Shown here: positions 24,301 through 30,120 of the stretch, piece by piece
Layout of the letters: each line of letters begins with the position of its first letter
How positions within the stretch are numbered: the first letter of the stretch is position 1
DNA from: Symsagittifera roscoffensis
Lineage: Eukaryota; Xenacoelomorpha; Acoela; Convolutidae
DNA: 64,000 bases
Reading direction: 5' to 3'
Assembly (NCBI RefSeq): GCF_963678635.1
Contig: NC_087070.1
Location: 7,910,539 to 7,974,538, forward strand
Notes under the pieces: model-generated
Told to the model about the DNA's origin: nothing
Database searches by the model: none
The model's input: the letters and a program-made list of their open reading frames with translations, nothing else
Translations under genes and position numbers: made by a program

Positions 24301-25532
24301 TATGTTTTGAAATGCAAATAACATGTCTCAATTGGCGCAAGGATCTTTCCCAGCAATCAGTCTATTGTTTTGAAATAGGTAGCAGAGCGACTGAATCTAG
24401 TACCAGTAGTTGACCAAGCAGTGGGCATTGAAGGATCCGGACTGGGTATGGGGTCCGCAGATGGAGGCACAGGAGGGAGTAATGAGAGTGCCCAGCTGGA
24501 GCGGATGCTGAACAACTTCGCCTCTGTGTCTGAGCAGGTCAAACAGTGTCTGCCTCACACCCTGTTGTGTTGCATGAAGATCATTGCTGCTAAATATGCC
24601 AAGGTCAGTGCAATTTTTGTAATTAATACGCGATAATAGGCCCATACAAAAGCTTGAAAGCTATTTATTGAATAATAGCTACATGTTACGCGAATACAGA
24701 GTGATGTGGTTTTTCATAGATGAATAACCGCTTTAAGTGAATATGCTCTAGTGAGAAACGGTAGCAGACTCAAAATTTTACATTCGGTGTTCGATCCCCA
24801 CAGTAACTGAAGGCTTTTTTAAGAGTCGTTGAACGTAGTTCAGACTCATATAGGTCGTGATGATTTTTCTTGTTTTTTTTTCCGGAAAAGTCTTAATTTG
24901 TTCAGGCTCTAATTTACTTTCCGCTGCTTAGCTGTTTGATTTCGTGTTAAGTTCACTTACTTTTTTTTGAAAGAAGGCAAACTCCACTATCGAACAGCAT
25001 AAGTGTAAAGGTCACGAAAAACGTGATCGACTTCTTACTGCGAAAATGGATTTTAATTATCGAATTTCCCGGCGAAATATAAATTTTACCAATTAATTCA
25101 GTTTTCTCAAATTGGGTTAATTTTATAAAAGTGTTAATTGCGTTCAATGACTTTTTTCCAGCTGTCTGTTGGCCATGTTTTTGCAAATAGGCGTACCACT
25201 GAATACCAGCATCAATGATTTTTTACACCCCTAAGCTACGCTGTAAAGTTTCCATACAAATATTGTTTGGACCTGCTAGTTTTGCGCTCTATGACAAAGT
25301 TAGATAAAAACAGAATATTGTAGAGCACCTGTTTGTTTTTCAGCTGGCAAACTCTGGCGTTAGTTCCACTCTGCCCTCCGGTCTCACCCCCGCCTCCCGC
25401 TCGGGTGGGGACAAAAGACGCCAACTGAGGATTCAAGCTCGACTGCTGACTACTTTTGTGGGTCGAATACCTTACACTCTACCATCACACATCAACTCAC
25501 AATTGGCACAAATGGAACTGGAAATGAACTGA
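24..25532 (+). CDS. NUP93: Nuclear pore protein Nup93, 3' part of gene (10 exons)
   Basis: Nup93 is a scaffold nucleoporin of the inner ring of the nuclear pore (Nic96 domain family). Exons: 24-303, 3791-3923, 18985-19158, 20050-20319, 20914-21110, 21343-21515, 23190-23252, 23619-23722, 24379-24603, 25344-25532. Together they are 1808 nt: two bases finishing a codon, then 601 codons and TGA. All junctions have AG/GT and keep phase. The product matches vertebrate Nup93 as I remember it along its length: a PVWAL stretch followed by L(R)xGD, EDYLWLKL, QPFLYFQ, LRCHAVH, ALQYxFxLR, AERYR, FYLLLDL and a C-terminal IPYxxxxxxNxxLxQMExxMN. Alpha-helical content is expected. Human Nup93 is 819 residues; the N-terminal part is upstream of the window. 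Two low-complexity insertions are lineage features: Ser-rich in exon 3 and Gly/Ser-rich in exon 9. Introns are large and repeat-filled; the second is 15.1 kb. Identification is firm; exact boundaries of exons 1 and 3 are slightly less certain. Confidence 0.95.
815..1640. repeat. ~144-bp tandem array, about 5.7 copies
   Basis: The phrase CCCAGTCCATAGCAGTTCC recurs with its first base near 962, 1106, 1250, 1394 (diverged) and 1542, a period of 144-148 bp. A more diverged copy lies upstream near 815. Each copy also has GTATCATAACTGGG and a segment ending CTACGCATCGAAGATACAG. Single copies of the same unit recur inside the neighbouring block near 2341-2460 and 3140-3340. Confidence 0.85.
2125..2215 (+). 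repeat. tRNA-like SINE head, copy 1
   Basis: GAGTAGTTGAGGATAGTGC near 2138 resembles a polymerase III A box and AGATTCGAATTC at 2192-2203 resembles a B box, about 55 bp apart. The layout is tRNA-Leu/Ser-like but the arms do not pair well, so this is a SINE or tRNA relic rather than a tRNA gene. Confidence 0.5.
2918..3020 (+). repeat. tRNA-like SINE head, copy 2
   Basis: GAGTGGCTGAGGGATAGTGC (2935-2954) is a better A-box match and AGATTCGAATCC (2998-3009) is close to the B-box consensus. It is homologous to the copy near 2138. About 90 bp downstream lies a tail, CTCGCAAGTACTTGGTAAGTGC, that recurs elsewhere in the window. Confidence 0.55.
3791..3923 (+). CDS. NUP93: Nup93 exon 2 of window
   Basis: Acceptor TGTTTAG at 3784-3790; donor CAG/GTACGA at 3923/3924. 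Joined directly to the preceding exon it reads AYRRSVHKSSDLFKRVVYC, with the same spacing as the vertebrate protein, and continues to EDYLWLKLSQ. It ends in phase 0. A possible microexon at 3723-3754 was rejected because it breaks this frame. Confidence 0.9.
3924..5877 (+). other. Nup93 intron 2, left part
   Basis: AT-rich intron without coding signal. About 4030-4443 is a copy of the AAGAGTAATGAACG-ended repeat family: it has GCAAACTCCACTATAGAA near 4180 and the right end TTGCATTCATTTACTCTTTT near 4425; the left end is lost. The rest shows nothing I recognise. Confidence 0.6.
5878..5958. repeat. 28-bp short tandem at element 3' end
   Basis: AGTGATGGCGTTTGAGTCTTAGTCTCCC occurs at 5878-5905 and 5906-5933, followed by a partial third copy starting GTTTGAGTCTTAGTCTCCC at 5934. 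This is the outer edge of the array. The inter-unit junctions at ~9412 and ~12898 begin inside the partial copy. Confidence 0.85.
5959..6139 (-). mobile_element. 3' untranslated end and partial LTR of Gypsy element
   Basis: Between the pol tail stop codon and the outer edge. On the minus strand a purine run AAATGGGAGGGG (complement of about 6066-6077) looks like a polypurine tract, so an LTR would begin about there. Only a fragment remains and no second LTR is found for comparison. The same sequence recurs in units 2 and 3. Confidence 0.5.
6140..6949 (-). pseudogene. Pol C-terminal tail (unit 1)
   Basis: Open frame of 269 residues: the part of Gypsy polyprotein after the integrase core. It starts near QNLDWSRVIKTKYACLDNA and is hydrophilic, with Pro/Gly-rich PSGQPGPSG, a SESAHTLNNGVVLRKSGVA segment resembling the chromodomain-like end of Gypsy integrases, then Lys/Arg- and Ser/Glu-rich sequence. 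It ends KQLGR before TAG. It is in a different frame from the integrase core ORF (6919-7377), the break being at an A-run near 6955, so the two are no longer one protein. The same tail is repeated at 9625-10434 and within 13111-14349. Confidence 0.75.
6919..7377 (-). pseudogene. Integrase catalytic core fragment (unit 1)
   Basis: A 152-residue frame with the second and third residues of a D,D-35-E integrase: D41 in VDQGTSF and E77 in GCEERTIGSL, separated by 35 residues. The first Asp (VDRF, near 7375 on the minus strand) lies just upstream in another frame, separated by a frameshift near 7352. An in-frame TGA also separates the core from the zinc-binding domain near 7425. Both lesions occur in all three units, so they predate the amplification. 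Confidence 0.8.
7427..8932 (-). pseudogene. RNase H and integrase zinc domain (unit 1)
   Basis: Open frame of 501 residues. It starts in the RNase H domain: SDASHNGLDAVLEQ, STNELTMLAVVW and MTDHNALISLL carry the catalytic Asp, Glu and Asp. A long low-similarity linker follows, then an HX2H...CX2C zinc-binding domain (HAYHHGKS...CPECTAAGKNLK), ending QLDF at TGA. Gypsy proteins continue QLDF with AGP, so TGA replaces the Ala codon. The RT connection upstream is in another frame because of a one-T loss near 8940. Confidence 0.85.
8875..9479 (-). pseudogene. RT C-terminal part and junction ORF (unit 1)
   Basis: Two overlapping frames. 9252-9479 begins MNINKTISLF in LTR-like sequence, crosses the unit junction and runs into RT: TGFYGLTTMPAEFQRA and the catalytic IDDIFVVSKG (normally YxDD; here FIDD). 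A frameshift near 9255 moves the following RT thumb/connection (LSKCKFAQRECECL, LKSFMGS) into 8875-9360. The 5' half of RT is absent, because the unit starts in mid-RT. Confidence 0.8.
9625..10434 (-). pseudogene. Pol C-terminal tail (unit 2)
   Basis: 269 residues, identical to the unit 1 tail apart from VVLTKSG instead of VVLRKSG. It is out of frame with the integrase core at 10404-10862, as in unit 1. Confidence 0.75.
10404..10862 (-). pseudogene. Integrase catalytic core fragment (unit 2)
   Basis: 152 residues, identical at the protein level to the unit 1 fragment, with D41 and E77 of the D,D-35-E triad. The first catalytic Asp is cut off by the same upstream frameshift. Confidence 0.8.
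10912..12846 (-). CDS. Longest surviving Gypsy pol ORF: RT end, RNase H, integrase zinc domain
   Basis: Open frame of 644 residues. The first ~36 residues are RT sequence read out of frame; the real frame joins at about LKKLDKENMSLKLSKC. Then come the RT connection (residues ~45-140), RNase H with D164, E203 and D230, a divergent linker to about residue 560, and an integrase zinc finger with H576, H579, C608 and C611. It stops at TGA after QLDF, so the catalytic integrase core is not included. With only the end of RT and no integrase core it cannot support retrotransposition by itself. I see no promoter; expression is not implied. Confidence 0.75.
   Translation of the reverse strand: MHPCGISAGACVHRRYFCCIQGNRDRPYSNGRENSLKKLDKENMSLKLSKCKFAQRECECLRQKITSTRITPLVRKTEPIEALTTPRTLTQLKSFMGSKHSLHKYLPALAESSAPLRPLLSRSIEYIWTSECQNAFENLKKKQVSNIVKLRHFDIHKDIWIVSDASHNGLDAVLEQLGTEGWRPISFASRYLNEAEKKYSTNELTMLAVVWGAEYFRNYILGQNFLIMTDHNALISLLNGNNKKNKTMFSRLTRWLDRLIPFDFQIEQKPGAKIGLADYLSRHPCNEATPISTYDNMFTVAKINLIRAALGFNKNNAIRGYKSSNYQSKEPHIKAESKQSINRLKVSSRNEPVEGGMSCERESTNQNRTHGSNRRLRKIRGKLVGAIIQSKENCLNLPSTFKNSESRIEMDKNKRKWQKFLQQHPSLNSSSDEIEELPQNTVSLEAITKETKSVRINTTLSLPSAFKGEKIPHVDPNSICKSIIPRNCKIVNKITSLPDLFNLKLIESNYVSDPQLSAIRDLIVSQDPNIHEKFNAMNRSYSQFVNDFSVKENVVWMEEKLVIPMNLQTAINNRIHAYHHGKSNMFDAAKDVWYPYIYRSIASIAEDCPECTAAGKNLKTILRKNQLGNIPEPKEPNESVQLDF
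12738..12965 (-). pseudogene. Junction ORF and RT active-site fragment (unit 2/3 join)
   Basis: 75-residue frame identical in layout to 9252-9479. It starts MNINKTISLF in LTR-like sequence of unit 3, crosses the join at ~12898 and enters RT, including FIDDIFVVSKG. The ATG exists only because two units are joined. Confidence 0.7.
13111..14349 (-). pseudogene. Integrase core and tail joined by frameshift (unit 3)
   Basis: 412-residue frame. It begins as the integrase core with the D and E of D,D-35-E. An inserted G near 14062 throws about 45 residues into a wrong frame (RTLGKNDRKSLWRPQ...), after which the frame coincides with the C-terminal tail. The region after the core (EPLEKMIERAFGALRFSKN in the other copies) is therefore lost; the ORF is an accident of decay, not a better copy. 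Its native-frame piece survives as 13890-14081. Confidence 0.75.
14399..16208 (-). pseudogene. RT connection, RNase H and integrase zinc domain (unit 3)
   Basis: The same region as the unit 2 644-residue ORF, here split. 15810-16208 covers RT connection to the start of RNase H and ends soon after SDASHNGL because of the 4-bp insertion near 15826. 14399-15724 resumes at TMLAVVWGAEYF and runs through the zinc domain to the shared TGA after QLDF. Confidence 0.8.
16199..16450 (-). pseudogene. RT palm fragment (unique 5' part)
   Basis: Reads STGTYRFKTGFYGLTTMPAEFQRA and FIDDIFVVSKG, the Gypsy RT palm with FIDD in place of YxDD. Here the TYRFKTGFYG segment is uninterrupted across 16388, showing the original RT order that the tandem joins disrupt. 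An in-frame stop and frame changes separate it from the RT N-terminus upstream. Confidence 0.8.
16451..16830 (-). pseudogene. RT N-terminal region, frameshifted
   Basis: The minus strand carries recognisable RT pieces in different frames: CSDKYFVSPIVITVKKDG, HKNKYQMPNI near 16590, and MDLTYADGQLPLS near 16490. They are separated by at least one frameshift near 16640 and a TAG near 16535. No intact RT frame exists in the window. Confidence 0.75.
16725..17114 (-). pseudogene. Protease C-terminal part and start of RT
   Basis: 129-residue frame. IIGRDLMPQFGLQL near residues 30-45 is the C-terminal retropepsin motif (typically I(I/L)GRDLL). An acidic spacer and the beginning of RT follow until a frameshift near 16800. 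It is in the same frame as the Gag-protease ORF (17133-17885), separated only by a TAA where homologues appear to have an aromatic residue. Confidence 0.75.
17133..17895 (-). pseudogene. Gag nucleocapsid with two zinc knuckles and start of protease
   Basis: 250-residue frame. Residues 1-60 are the end of Gag capsid (LEQFHSVLSGLAARC, SYERG). Residues 95-120 are Arg/Gly-rich. Two zinc knuckles follow: C128, C131, H140, C144 (CX2CX8HX3C, unusual) and C151, C154, H159, C164 (canonical CX2CX4HX4C). The protease begins near IWIDSASPISIF with DSA at 214-216 as the likely active site. Just upstream of the TTG start there is a TAA and recognisable sequence ends, which marks the 5' truncation. Confidence 0.8.
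17896..18984 (+). other. Nup93 intron 2, right part
   Basis: AT-rich intron between the truncated retroelement and exon 18985. A diverged repeat at about 18480-18680 (CTCCTATACAAG, TTGTTGGGCTGT) resembles 31270-31470. About 18825-18880 resembles the SINE tail (CTCGCTTGTGTTTGCGAAGTACAGCC). Otherwise nothing recognised. Confidence 0.6.
18985..19158 (+). CDS. NUP93: Nup93 exon 3 of window
   Basis: It must start in phase 0. The AG at 18983-18984 is the in-phase choice and gives LSQ/VRRAVG, although its pyrimidine tract is poor. A Ser-rich linker of about 13 residues follows, then the conserved helix ending LQPFLYFQ. Donor CAG/GTTCGT at 19158/19159. The AGs at 18989, 18997 and near the Ser-rich segment are out of phase. 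Confidence 0.85.
19159..20049 (+). other. Nup93 intron 3
   Basis: AT-rich. 19320-19440 is a partial, diverged copy of the hAT-like repeat (CGCCTTTAGAAAAGTTTTAAGG). 19690-19830 shares GCAGGGGTGCAACAGCGGTT with a segment near 24070. Confidence 0.55.
20050..20319 (+). CDS. NUP93: Nup93 exon 4 of window
   Basis: Acceptor TTTTGCAG at 20042-20049; donor CAG/GTACGC at 20319/20320. Exactly 90 codons. It contains LWLCGLFEDSIEFLFR, LRCHAVHIALALLEQ and LNFARLVMLYVKNFE, all recognisable Nup93 helices, and ends EALQ in phase 0. Confidence 0.95.
20320..20913 (+). other. Nup93 intron 4
   Basis: AT-rich intron. A short duplication near 20366-20470 (CCAATATCGG(A/G)C(A/G)GG) is the only structure seen. Confidence 0.5.
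20914..21110 (+). CDS. NUP93: Nup93 exon 5 of window
   Basis: Acceptor TTTTTAG ending at 20913. The exon begins YLFLLRN, which continues EALQ from exon 4 as in the vertebrate ALQYFYFLRD. It then reads LFWQCVAELAMETRDY and ends GGLID plus CG of an Arg codon. Donor CG/GTAAGA at 21110/21111. Confidence 0.93.
21343..21515 (+). CDS. NUP93: Nup93 exon 6 of window
   Basis: Acceptor TTTTATTGACAG ending at 21342. The first base completes the Arg codon split from exon 5. It reads GRVASACERQGLLEDAVYLFDLAG and ILVPLVPSV, matching the vertebrate [21 protein letters not shown] and SPVVPQ segments. It ends with one base (G) before GTGAGT. Confidence 0.95.
21588..21722 (+). mobile_element. Partial hAT-like non-autonomous element
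   Basis: Matches the right part of the 33238-33579 element: AGTG...GAG(T/A)GCTCGGAAAATCAAT, GTCGACCTA, a C-rich run, then CCTCGAGAAAATCCTAAATCCGCCCCTG with the intact right end. The left half is missing. Confidence 0.75.
21783..22195 (-). mobile_element. hAT-like non-autonomous element with 8-bp target duplication
   Basis: 413 bp. It starts CAGGGGCGGAT and ends ATCCGCACCTG, near-perfect inverted ends. It is flanked by CTTTTATA at 21775-21782 and again at 22196-22203, an 8-bp target duplication as made by hAT transposases. A run of about 21 C lies near the right end (22161-22181). It is inverted relative to 33238-33579 and has no coding capacity. Confidence 0.85.
22511..22949 (+). mobile_element. 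Small repeat with AAGAGTAATGAATG inverted ends
   Basis: The left end AAGAGTAATGAATGTAGTGAG and right end TTGCGTGCATCACTCTT are imperfect inverted copies about 440 bp apart. The interior has GGCAAACTCCACTATAGAAC near 22670 and GTCACGAAAAACGTGATCGA near 22703 (itself a perfect-looking hairpin, TCACG...CGTGA). Related copies are at about 4030-4443, 23764-24292, 24822-25160, 26193-26622 and 28008-28240. Confidence 0.7.
23190..23252 (+). CDS. NUP93: Nup93 exon 7 of window (63 nt)
   Basis: A short exon with acceptor TTGTTTCAG ending at 23189 and donor G/GTGAGT at 23252/23253. It is phase 1 at both ends and reads GAARDRVVGIAVELAERYRKV, equivalent to the vertebrate ALSIAERYR helix. Confidence 0.93.
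   Translation, partial: GLRETESWALQWSWQKGIGK
23619..23722 (+). CDS. NUP93: Nup93 exon 8 of window
   Basis: Acceptor TTGTGTAAG ending at 23618; donor GAG/GTATAT at 23722/23723. It starts with two bases of a Gly codon and reads NQTVLKTFYLLLDLVTFFDLFH, almost the vertebrate FYLLLDLITFFDEYH. It ends in phase 0. Confidence 0.94.
23723..24378 (+). other. Nup93 intron 8 with a disrupted small repeat
   Basis: About 23764-24292 is a copy of the AAGAGTAATGAACG-ended family (left AAGAGTCGATGAAC, right GGTTCATTGACTCTT). Its middle is interrupted at about 23990-24150 by the sequence containing GGGGCACAACAGCGGTTCCC that also occurs near 19740. Confidence 0.6.
24379..24603 (+). CDS. NUP93: Nup93 exon 9 of window
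   Basis: Acceptor TGAAATAG ending at 24378; donor AAG/GTCAGT at 24603/24604. Exactly 75 codons. It reads VAERLNLVPVVDQAV (vertebrate ERLKLVPLNQESV), then a Gly/Ser-rich insertion of about 24 residues absent from vertebrates, then FASVSEQVKQCLPHTLLCCMKI. Confidence 0.93.
24604..25343 (+). other. Nup93 intron 9 with tRNA-like and MITE-like repeats
   Basis: About 24822-25160 is another copy of the AAGAGTAATGAACG-ended family, with GTCACGAAAAACGTGATCGA near 25009. Just before it, 24745-24810 has a tRNA-like layout with a B-box-like GGTGTTCGATCCCC at 24786-24799. Confidence 0.6.
25344..25532 (+). CDS. NUP93: Nup93 terminal exon
   Basis: Acceptor TGTTTTTCAG ending at 25343. The exon encodes LANSGVSSTLP then RRQLRIQARLLTTFVGRIPYTLP and ends QLAQMELEMN before TGA at 25530-25532. 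The vertebrate C-terminus ends RLVQMEVLMN, so the stop is authentic. No clear AATAAA follows within the next ~100 bp. Confidence 0.94.
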   Translation: MANSGVSSTLPSGLTPASRSGGDKRRQLRIQARLLTTFVGRIPYTLPSHINSQLAQMELEMN

Positions 25533-26192
25533 GATGACCTTTGTTGGTTGTTCACATTTGAACTGTTAGTGTTACTGATGGTGTCCACCGAATGATGATA
25601 AATGTATTCTTATTGTGTTTGATCCCAAAACTATAGCGATAATTGGTTGACAGAATGTTCGAAAACTTAGCGTCTGAATGCGATGAACCCAATAGCGAGA
25701 CATTAATGCCAATGTTTCTAACGATTGTGAAGTTTTCCAAAAAACACAGATACGTGATAATGAAAATTGTGAATGAAAAACTCAACTTTCTTTTGATTTT
25801 GATTGATAGTGATTTATCTTTTTGTCTGTTAATTTATTTTAATACTGTTAATTTTTGCCTGGCTTTGCTAGTTGAATTTGTAAAGGGAACGGATGATAGC
25901 TTGACGGATATTTTAAAGGTCTAATTCGTTATGTTCCATCAGTATGCTTAAGAAAATGGATCATTTTGAACTAATTTTCGTCATCAGAGCGAGCTCAGAA
26001 TATAGTTGAACTCGTACTATGCGCATCTTTATTGAGATGTTTAAGAGTCTCTTGAAAATTCATCTGTCTCTTGAGTTTTCAACAGACTCTCTTGATTTTA
26101 AGAGTCTCTTGAAAACTCATCAGATAAAGTTTCTTAATTCATAAAAGCAAAACCTAATTTTAAAGTGTTATTTTTAGGTGAGTTTCATGTTT

Positions 26193-26622
26193 AAGAGTAA
26201 TGAACGTAGTGAAATTCTTATATCGGTGGTCTTGCAGATTTTGTTTTGTTTTTTTTTCAGGAAAAAGTCTTGAAATATTGATGCACTTGTGTATAATGAA
26301 CTTTTTGAGTTCAATTGAAATTAAACTGCTGAAAGTGACATAAATAGCGCTCTCCAAATACGAACGAGGAAATGGCGCGAAAAACGAACGATTTCTACTT
26401 TCGAAAGTGGAATTTAATTTTCAGATTTCCCAAGGGAAAAAAACTATCTATTGATCCAGTTTTATCAAGTTGGTTTTATGATATCAAAAAAATGCCAGTC
26501 ATAAATTGTTCTAGAAATTCCTAGAACTTAAAGGGCATCCATTTTTTTGTTGAAATTCGAAAGTTGAGATTTTTCAAGAAAGTCTGTGTTTTTTTTTATG
26601 TTTACTTGCGTTCATTACTCTT
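26193..26622 (+). mobile_element. Small repeat with perfect 14-bp inverted ends
   Basis: AAGAGTAATGAACG at 26193-26206 and its exact reverse complement CGTTCATTACTCTT at 26609-26622. The interior is like 22511-22949, though more diverged. It is about 430 bp with no ORF. The target duplication is unclear; both sides are T-rich. Confidence 0.75.
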
Positions 26623-26842
26623 TTCCAATCTTCAATTGGCTATGTTTACCTTTTTGTGGCCAAATTGATTCAAAATTGTAAGAAATTTGATAGATTTTGA
26701 TTGAGGAAGTAAAAATCAAGGGCAGTGTAATAAATTCAGTTCTACGCAGAAAATGATCTTAGTTTCGAAGTTGATCATTCAAAAAGCAACACGAGTTTTG
26801 ATTTCTGTTCGGCTAACAGTAAATTGTAAGATAAGAGTTCTC

Positions 26843-27227
26843 CAGGGGTGGATCTTAAGTTTTCTCGAGGGGGCGGGAGGAATTTAAAAAATTTCGAACA
26901 TTTTGACATTTTTTAGGTCGACTAAATTGATTTTCTGAGCTCTCCCAAATGACTGATGTAAAGACTATTTGACCAATTTTCTGCGTCGCACGCAAATTTT
27001 TGAAAAAAGAACAGGACAGTAACTGCGTTTTAGGTAGTTTTTTGGAAAGTGTTGACGTGGGCTACCCCTTCAAACTTAGTATATATTGGCGCTTTTAGAA
27101 AAAGTTAAGGGGCGGTCAGCTAAAACGGATATCCCAAAACAGTACAAAGGGGGACTGTTTGGGTCGACAGGGGATGGAATCCCTGAGTGAGGGGAGGGGT
27201 GCACCTCTCCTTTTAACTCCGCTTATG
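26843..27227 (-). mobile_element. Diverged hAT-like non-autonomous element
   Basis: Starts CAGGGGTGGATCTTAAGTTTTCTCGAGGGGG and ends near ACTCCGCTTATG, a degraded form of the family's inverted ends. Interior landmarks are GGTCGACTAAATTGATTTTC and GCGCTTTTAGAAAAAGTTAAGG. Target duplication not recognisable, so it is an older copy. Confidence 0.65.
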
Positions 27228-29176
27228 TGGTTGTCATAGCGAAACATAAATTTTAAAAATGAGTTAGTTTTTTAAATGACAATTTTTTAAAGTTTTTTTT
27301 CCCCACTTAAAACCTTGTATATTAATTCAAGCGCTAAAGCTTGTAATGTCCAGTGACTCTCGAAAATTTGTTCCGTAAAATTGTTTTTATACTTTCTACC
27401 GAGCTGCTCAACACTGACATGCTCCAAGACTGACATGCGCAATTTTTTGAAAATAAAACAAACTACTTTTTAGTGCATGTGGGGATTTAATAGTTTTTTC
27501 AAATGTCGATTTTTGTTGTATAAGTGATTTTTGTCATAAATTCTGCCGGCTGATTTTCCTTTTTTCATTTGTAAATTATAATATCTAACAAGTTTTTCAA
27601 GCGGCACTATATAACTGAAAGTTGCTGTGTTAGTGAATTTACCAACTCTGATTATTGATACTTTGATAACTTTTTAGATTTTTTTCCGGCGTACGTTATA
27701 TCGGCTTAGCCAGCTTACGTTGCTCAGTTTCAAGAGCGAATTGTCTGTGAAACTCTTGCTTGTTTCAGCAAGGATTAGTCATAAAACATTTACTTAAAAT
27801 TTTTTTAGCTCGAATTTTTCTTAGTCGTTATTTTCGCTTTCGTCTTGAAGATCAACCCAAAAATTTTCGTCTTAATTGCCGCTTGTTCCTTGGTTTTCAA
27901 TGCTTGTTAGTGCTGTTTTTTTCCGAGACAAGAGTATGGAATTTGGACTCGTTTCATTTATTTCTCTGTCAATGCACACAACCGTTTCTTGGGACCAAAA
28001 CTTTAAGATTAATTGAACGTAGTTCAGACTCTTATATATGTCGTGATGATTTTTTGTTTCATTTTTCGTTCAGGACAAGTCTAACAACTCATGAAAGGAT
28101 ATATAAATTCCCTTACAAAAATGTGCACTTTTGAGTTCAACTTAAGTTCCTTTGAGCAATTTCTAGTTTCGAAACTGGAATTTAAATTCAGTCCGTTTTG
28201 TTTTATTCTTGGTGTTCACAGACTCTTTTCTAACTGTCTGATGGCTATGTTATAAAAATGCAAAAGGAGTTATTGATTTGTTCATTCCAATTTACCTCGT
28301 GGTCGAAGTCTTTTCAAAAATATTAAGATATGTATTACAACCTAAAGCGTCTTGAATTACATTTTAAACTTGGCTCTTTTTTTCTTGTATGCTCCTCCCT
28401 CAACCTCTCGTAACCATAGATTTTACAAAGTTAAGTATGACGACCTACTATGTCTGTCATAGGGTAACTAATCCGCATGTCAAAATGAATAGAAAAATTT
28501 CCTATGAGAAATAGCATGATGGGGATTGAGGTTGAAAAAAACAGCCTCATATGACCTTCAATGTCCTAAAGTTCAAACTGTCAGGAAATTTAGCTAGATT
28601 TTTTTGAATTATAAGGTTTTTTATAAGGAATAATAATAATTTTTTCGAAGTTCTGATTCTCTGTCCGTTCGTTTTTTGTATTACATCATACGAAATAATG
28701 CTATTGATCTGCTTGCAAAACCTGGATATAAATTGGGAGAAGTTAAATTCTCCCTTTCTTGCTAAAAATTCTTTTGTTTGTTTGACAATTCTCTTTTTGT
28801 TCATTGAATGAAATATGTTTTTTAAAGAATGCATGTTTGTGTTTGCTTTTTGCAAAAACGGTCAACTTTAAAAGAAAACATGAAATCTGTTAGCAGTTTT
28901 TCTAGTTTTTTACGCATTATAACTGGTATGAATTTTTGTTTCACTAAGGGTTCGGCTCTGTCTTTGGATTTTTAAGCGTCGATGAGCATAGTGAGATGAA
29001 TATAGGTCATAATGAGGTGTGATGAGTTTGAAGAAAAAACTCAGAAATCGTCCTGGTCCTGTTTGATTTGCTGCATTTTGGCTTCCGATTTCTAGTTTTA
29101 AGTTGAATTCAATTTCAACCGCAAAAAAGAAAGGAAAATTATTTTTTTTACTTCGGATTTTTTTTTTTACATATGA

Positions 29177-30120
29177 TGTTATGGCTCTCGGATTAGTCAA
29201 ATTTTTGAATTTGGACCGTTTTTAAACTTTTTGAATACTCTCGAAAATTATTATGCTATATTTGATGTTTTGGGTTCAATCAAACAACGCATTGTGGGCA
29301 GCTCATTGCCTTCTGCGACCATTTTCAAGTTTTTCTGACACAAAAGTTATGCCCCTCGGAAAAGACAAAACTTCAACTTTTGACATTTTTTTTTGAAAAT
29401 TTGACATTTCTTGAGATCTACCTTCCCAAGTTTAAGATTTTGGGTTCAATGGAAATAACAGGTTGAGTGAATCCCTTCTGCATCAGCGGCTACGCCCTGT
29501 TTTTTATATTCAAAGCTATGATTTTCGGAAACGTCAAATTTTTCAATAGTTGACTGTTTCTTGGACTTTTCTCGCTTACTATCCTGCTAAATTTGGTATC
29601 ATAGTTTTAATCGAGACAACAGGTTGTTGAAAACCTACCTTCATAACAAGCAAAGCCCAATTTGTTTGATAAAAAGTTATGGCTTTCACACAAGACGAAT
29701 TTTTGAAACTTCCACAGTTTTTTGCAAACTGTCGAAGTTTTGAAACTTAGACAGTTTTTTGCAAACTTTTTGACTTTACGCAAAAACTACCGTGCCATTT
29801 TACAGGTTGTGCTCAATCGAGAAACCCAGTCATGGCAATTTTTTCTGCTTAAGCGGCCACAAACTGCTCTGTGTTGGAAAAAGTCTTGGATTTTGGAAAC
29901 CTTTGAATTTTTTGAATTTTCTTAAAATTTACAAAATCAAGTCTGAGATGAAAGGTTCAACTGATAGAAATGGTTGCGATATTGTTTCTGGCAGAAGCGG
30001 CAACTCCTTGATTTTTGAAGGAGAAAATTTATCTCCTTTTAAAAACTGGTTATCTCAAAATTTTTTATTCATCTCAATTATTATAGTAGAGAAATAACCA
30101 AGTCCAATTTTTGAAATCAC
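29177..30120 (+). repeat. Degenerate ~165-bp tandem array
   Basis: A phrase like AGTTATGGCTTTCGGAxxAGxCAAATTTTT recurs near 29179, 29346, 29515 and 29677, with weaker copies to about 30120. The spacing is 160-170 bp. Copies share a GTTTTGGGTTCAAT(C/G)-like segment and a CTTCTGC...GCGGC segment. Strongly diverged and probably old. Confidence 0.55.

Noticed and set aside
25643-25924. 93-codon ORF after the Nup93 stop
   Set aside because: It lies in the probable 3' UTR or just downstream, starts at a non-ATG or weak codon and has no recognisable motif.
27760-28134. 124-codon ORF
   Set aside because: Phe/Leu-rich translation of T-rich DNA; part of it (28008 onward) is the AAGAGTAATGAACG-family repeat.
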